Below, one piece after another: positions 6,079 through 8,633 of a stretch of 8,633 nt of DNA. Where the stretch lies: NCBI GenBank assembly GCA_044360305.1, contig JBIKKQ010000146.1:1-8633 (forward strand), written 5' to 3'. Each line of letters starts with the position of its first letter. Within the stretch, counting starts at the first letter, position 1. Source of the DNA: QWPN01 sp044360305 (GTDB lineage Bacteria > Planctomycetota > Planctomycetia > Pirellulales > UBA1268). The position numbers were made by a program, and so were the translations under genes. Below the pieces are notes generated by a model, which did not search any database, was not told the DNA's origin, and was given only the letters and a program-made list of their open reading frames with translations.

Positions 6079-7140
6079 ATGGGAAACGTCTCGCAGCCGG
6101 AGGCACGGTCAGAGGATCGGGTGCCGCACCACGTCACGGCGGACATGGCGAACGCGTTCGCCGGCGTCGCCCTGGCCAACATCAGCCGCGCCTATCCGCA
6201 CAAGCTCGACCACCTTCTCGTGGCGGCGGAGCCGGCTGCCGCCGACCACGTCGCGGCGCATCCGGTGTTTTACGGGAGCTACGACTGGCATTCGAGCGTC
6301 CACATGCACTGGCTGCTGGTCCGGCTGCTGCGGCTCCAGGCCCGGTTCGACGCGCGCGAGGAGATCATTGCGGCGCTCGCCGCCCGGCTCACGCCCGCCC
6401 GCCTGGCCGCTGAACGGGAGTACTGCGCCCGCCCCGCGGCGGCGACGTTCGAGCGGCCGTACGGCTGGGCCTGGCTCCTCGAACTCCGGGCCGAGCTGGA
6501 GCGGCTGCGGCCGCTGCTGCCGCAGGCGAGCGACTGGGCAGAGGCCGTCGATCCCCTCGCGGCGGATCTGGCCGTCCGCCTGGCGGCGTTCGTGGACGCC
6601 GCGCCGTATCCGATCCGCTCCGGCACGCACGCCAGCTCGGCCTTCGCCGGCATCCTCGCCTGCGACTATTGCATCACCTGCCGGGACACGGAACTGGAGC
6701 GGATCATCCGCCGAGCCGCGGTCCGCTGGTATCGCGACGATCGCGATGCCCCGCTGGCCTACGAGCCGTCGCTGACGGATTTCCTGTCGCCGATTCTGGC
6801 GGAAGCGGGCCTGATGCGGGCCGTTTTGCCGCGCGGGGAATTCGTCGCCTGGTGCGAGGCGTTTTTTCCGCGCGGCCTCGGGCCGATTGCCATGCCGCCG
6901 CAGGTCGTCGATCGGTGCGATCCGCAGATCGCCCACCTCGACGGCCTCTGCCTGTCCCGCGGCTGGCTGCTGCGGCGGCTCGCGGCCAGCCTGCCGACCG
7001 ACCATCCGCGCGCCGCCGAGATGGCGGTGGCGGCGGACCGGCACCTCGCGGTCGGTCTGCCCCGGACGGTCGGTGGCGACTACGTGGGCGAGCACTGGCT
7101 GGCGTCGTTCGCGGCCCTCGCCCTGGGTGACGTCCCATGA
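6079..7140 (+). CDS. DUF2891 family protein
   Basis: A 353-residue soluble protein with no signal peptide or membrane segment. It matches the DUF2891 family by a series of conserved blocks: YPHKLDH (39-45), FYGSYDWHSSVHMHW (64-78), ERPYGWAWLL (125-134), RSGTHASSAFA (180-190), EPSLTDFLSP (229-238) and YVGEHWLASFAALAL (335-349). The aromatic- and histidine-rich blocks separated by helical stretches suggest an all-helical enzyme, perhaps an alpha/alpha barrel as in some sugar-active enzymes. That fold is an inference and no activity is established. The length is about usual and the frame is intact. The ATG at 6079 is preceded by a weak AGGG about 8 nt away. The stop codon overlaps the start of the PxpB-PxpC gene (ATGA at 7137-7140), so the two are very probably translated together. 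From memory, DUF2891 genes also occur near 5-oxoprolinase subunit genes or pyroglutamyl peptidase in other bacteria. This supports a link to pyroglutamate metabolism but is not proof. Confidence 0.85.
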   Translation: MGNVSQPEARSEDRVPHHVTADMANAFAGVALANISRAYPHKLDHLLVAAEPAAADHVAAHPVFYGSYDWHSSVHMHWLLVRLLRLQARFDAREEIIAALAARLTPARLAAEREYCARPAAATFERPYGWAWLLELRAELERLRPLLPQASDWAEAVDPLAADLAVRLAAFVDAAPYPIRSGTHASSAFAGILACDYCITCRDTELERIIRRAAVRWYRDDRDAPLAYEPSLTDFLSPILAEAGLMRAVLPRGEFVAWCEAFFPRGLGPIAMPPQVVDRCDPQIAHLDGLCLSRGWLLRRLAASLPTDHPRAAEMAVAADRHLAVGLPRTVGGDYVGEHWLASFAALALGDVP

Positions 7141-8633
7141 GCCTTCCAGCGTTGGGGCCGGTGGGCGACTCGGCGGTCGAGATCGTTCTCCCCTCCGGCA
7201 CGCCGCCGGAGATGATCGCCGCGGCGCGGGCGATCGCCGATGCCATCGATGCCGCCGGGCATCCCGAAGTCATCGACGTCGTTCCCGCGATCGACCGGGT
7301 GCTCGTCGTCTACGACCCCGTCCGCGGCGGCGACCTGGGCGGGCTGCAGGACAGGCTCGCGGCCTCCGCGGCGACCGCGAGACGGTGCGACGCGCACGGG
7401 ACGCGGCACGAGATCCCCGTCTGCTACGGCGGGCCGCACGGCCCCGACCTGGAGGAGGTCTGCACGCTGCACGCCCTCGATCGCCACGACGTCGTCCGGC
7501 TGCACACGGCCCCCGACTATCTCGTGCAGGCGATCGGCTTCGTGCCCGGCTTCGCCTACCTCCACGGCCTGCCCGAACCGCTCGTCACGCCCCGCCGGAC
7601 GACGCCCCGCGCCCGGGTGGCGGCCGGGTCCGTGGGCATCGGCGGAGCACAGACGGGCGTTTATCCGTTCGCCACCCCGGGCGGCTGGAACGTGATCGGC
7701 CGTTCGCCGGCGGTCCTGTTCGACGTCGCGCGGCGCCCGGCCGCCCGCTTGCGCGCGGGTGACAGCGTGCGGTTTGTCGCGATCGACGCCGGCGACTGCG
7801 CCGCGGAGTTCGCCCGTCGCGAGACGGCTGCCGCCGGCTTCGCGGCGCCGGCACCTGCGCCGGGCCTGATCGTCGCCGACGCGGGTTTGTGGACCAGCAT
7901 CCAGGATCTCGGCCGGCCGGGGCAGCGGGCGGCCGGGCTGCCACTCTCCGGTGCCGTCGATGCCCCGGCGCTGCGCCTGGCCAACCTGCTCGTGGGCAAT
8001 CACGAGGCGGCTGCCGGCATCGAGTTCACGCTCGTCGGTCCGACGCTCGTGTTCGAGCGCGACGCGGTCGTGGCCGTCGCGGGGGGCGAGTTCACCGGCC
8101 TGCCGCGCGGGCGGCCGGTGCGGATCGGAGCGGGCACCGAGCTCGCACTCGGTCAGGCCCGCAGCGGATGTCGCGGCGTCCTCGCCGTCGCCGGCGGGAT
8201 CGCTGTGCCCCGCGTGCTGGGGAGCGCGAGCACCTACGAGCCGGCGGCGCTGGGCGGGCTGTCCGGCCGCAGGCTCGCGGCCGGCGACCGGCTCCCCGTG
8301 GGAGATCCGCGGCACGGAGTCGGCATCGATCCTGTCGTCGCGGCCGCGGTCGTCCCGGATCCGCCCCATCCGTGCACGCTGCGCATCATTCCCGCCGCGG
8401 AGGCCGGTCCCGGCCTCGACGCCCTGTGGCGACACGCCTGGCGAACCAGCGCCCGTTCCGATCGGATGGGGGTGCGGTTCGACGGCCAGCCGCTCCCGCC
8501 ACATGCCGTCCCTGATCGCGGCCGCTTCGTTTCGCGGCCCGTGCTCCCGGGCGCGGTGCAGCTGCCGCCGGACGGCAGGCCGATCCTGCTCCTGGCCGAC
8601 GCCCAGACGATGGGCGGCTACCCCGTGATCGGC
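7137..8633 (+). CDS. pxpBC: Fused 5-oxoprolinase subunits PxpB-PxpC (KipI-KipA type), cut by window end
   Basis: An open frame of 499 codons from ATG 7137 to the last base without a stop. Residues 1 to about 221 are PxpB/KipI: GDSAVEIVL (10-18), HEIPVCYGG (91-99) with GPDLEEV (102-108), then AIGFVPGFAYLHGLP (132-146), TPRRTTPR (151-158), AGSVGIGGAQTGVYP (163-177) and PGGWNVIGR (181-189). An alanine-rich linker (about 222-243) leads to PxpC/KipA: LWTSIQDLGRPGQ (251-263), LANLLVGN (281-288), GIEFTLVGPTL (294-304), VAGGIAVPRVLGSAST (351-366), RSDRMGVRFDG (440-450) and ADAQTMGGYPVIG (487-499). PxpB, PxpC and PxpA together convert 5-oxoproline to glutamate using ATP. The two subunits are separate genes in many bacteria but one chain here. 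The C-terminus of PxpC, probably several tens of residues, and any pxpA lie beyond the window. It overlaps the DUF2891 stop by 4 nt. KipI-KipA homologues in Bacillus also regulate a sporulation kinase, and these domains occur in urea carboxylase, so another role is possible. Confidence 0.9.
   Translation, partial: MSLPALGPVGDSAVEIVLPSGTPPEMIAAARAIADAIDAAGHPEVIDVVPAIDRVLVVYDPVRGGDLGGLQDRLAASAATARRCDAHGTRHEIPVCYGGPHGPDLEEVCTLHALDRHDVVRLHTAPDYLVQAIGFVPGFAYLHGLPEPLVTPRRTTPRARVAAGSVGIGGAQTGVYPFATPGGWNVIGRSPAVLFDVARRPAARLRAGDSVRFVAIDAGDCAAEFARRETAAAGFAAPAPAPGLIVADAGLWTSIQDLGRPGQRAAGLPLSGAVDAPALRLANLLVGNHEAAAGIEFTLVGPTLVFERDAVVAVAGGEFTGLPRGRPVRIGAGTELALGQARSGCRGVLAVAGGIAVPRVLGSASTYEPAALGGLSGRRLAAGDRLPVGDPRHGVGIDPVVAAAVVPDPPHPCTLRIIPAAEAGPGLDALWRHAWRTSARSDRMGVRFDGQPLPPHAVPDRGRFVSRPVLPGAVQLPPDGRPILLLADAQTMGGYPVIG

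Noticed and set aside
5078..6775. 565-codon plus-strand frame across the HAD and DUF2891 genes
   Set aside because: It is extremely arginine- and proline-rich and overlaps two genes with complete catalytic or family motifs in other frames.
7080..8504. 474-codon minus-strand frame opposite PxpBC
   Set aside because: It is arginine- and aspartate-rich, with no recognisable motif, and lies wholly antisense to PxpB-PxpC coding sequence.

Overview
The window looks like a piece of a high-GC Planctomycetota chromosome, probably Pirellulales-like. The main evidence is the adjacent pair of planctomycete-typical secreted protein families: a c-type cytochrome/DUF1592-DUF1588-DUF1585 protein followed by a DUF1552 protein. 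Every recognised gene is strongly GC-biased at third codon positions, which is why long empty reading frames lie antisense to them. I see no phage, transposon, CRISPR or rRNA sequence.

Layout. Positions 1-254 hold no gene I can support. Positions 255-4010 are a two-gene minus-strand operon. The upstream gene (4010 to 1680) encodes an exported protein with two CxxCH haem motifs. The downstream gene (1673 to 255) encodes a DUF1552 protein with a Tat-like N-terminus. The genes are 6 bp apart, and the Shine-Dalgarno of the second abuts the stop codon of the first. Positions 4011-4540 are a divergent intergenic region of about 530 bp. It holds a possible minus-strand promoter and a curious tRNA-like cloverleaf fold (4233-4300). 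The plus strand then carries four genes: a small four-helix membrane protein of the hydroxylaminobenzene mutase / styrene oxide isomerase type (4541-5005), a Cof-type HAD phosphatase (5151-6026), a DUF2891 protein (6079-7140), and a fused 5-oxoprolinase subunit PxpB-PxpC protein (7137 to beyond the window end). The last of these starts in an ATGA overlap with DUF2891 and is open to the final base.

How the genes fit together. The minus-strand pair probably acts in the periplasm or cell envelope; its substrate is unknown. DUF2891 and PxpBC are translationally coupled, which suggests a shared role, most simply in 5-oxoproline (pyroglutamate) metabolism. The HAD protein is 52 bp upstream and may be co-transcribed, but a GC hairpin lies in that gap. 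The isomerase-like membrane protein is followed by a terminator-like hairpin and may be a separate unit.

I did not find a clearly new multi-gene system. The most worthwhile leads are the DUF2891-PxpBC coupling, the tyrosine-free SOI/HabA-like membrane protein, and the tRNA-like fold in the divergent intergenic region.
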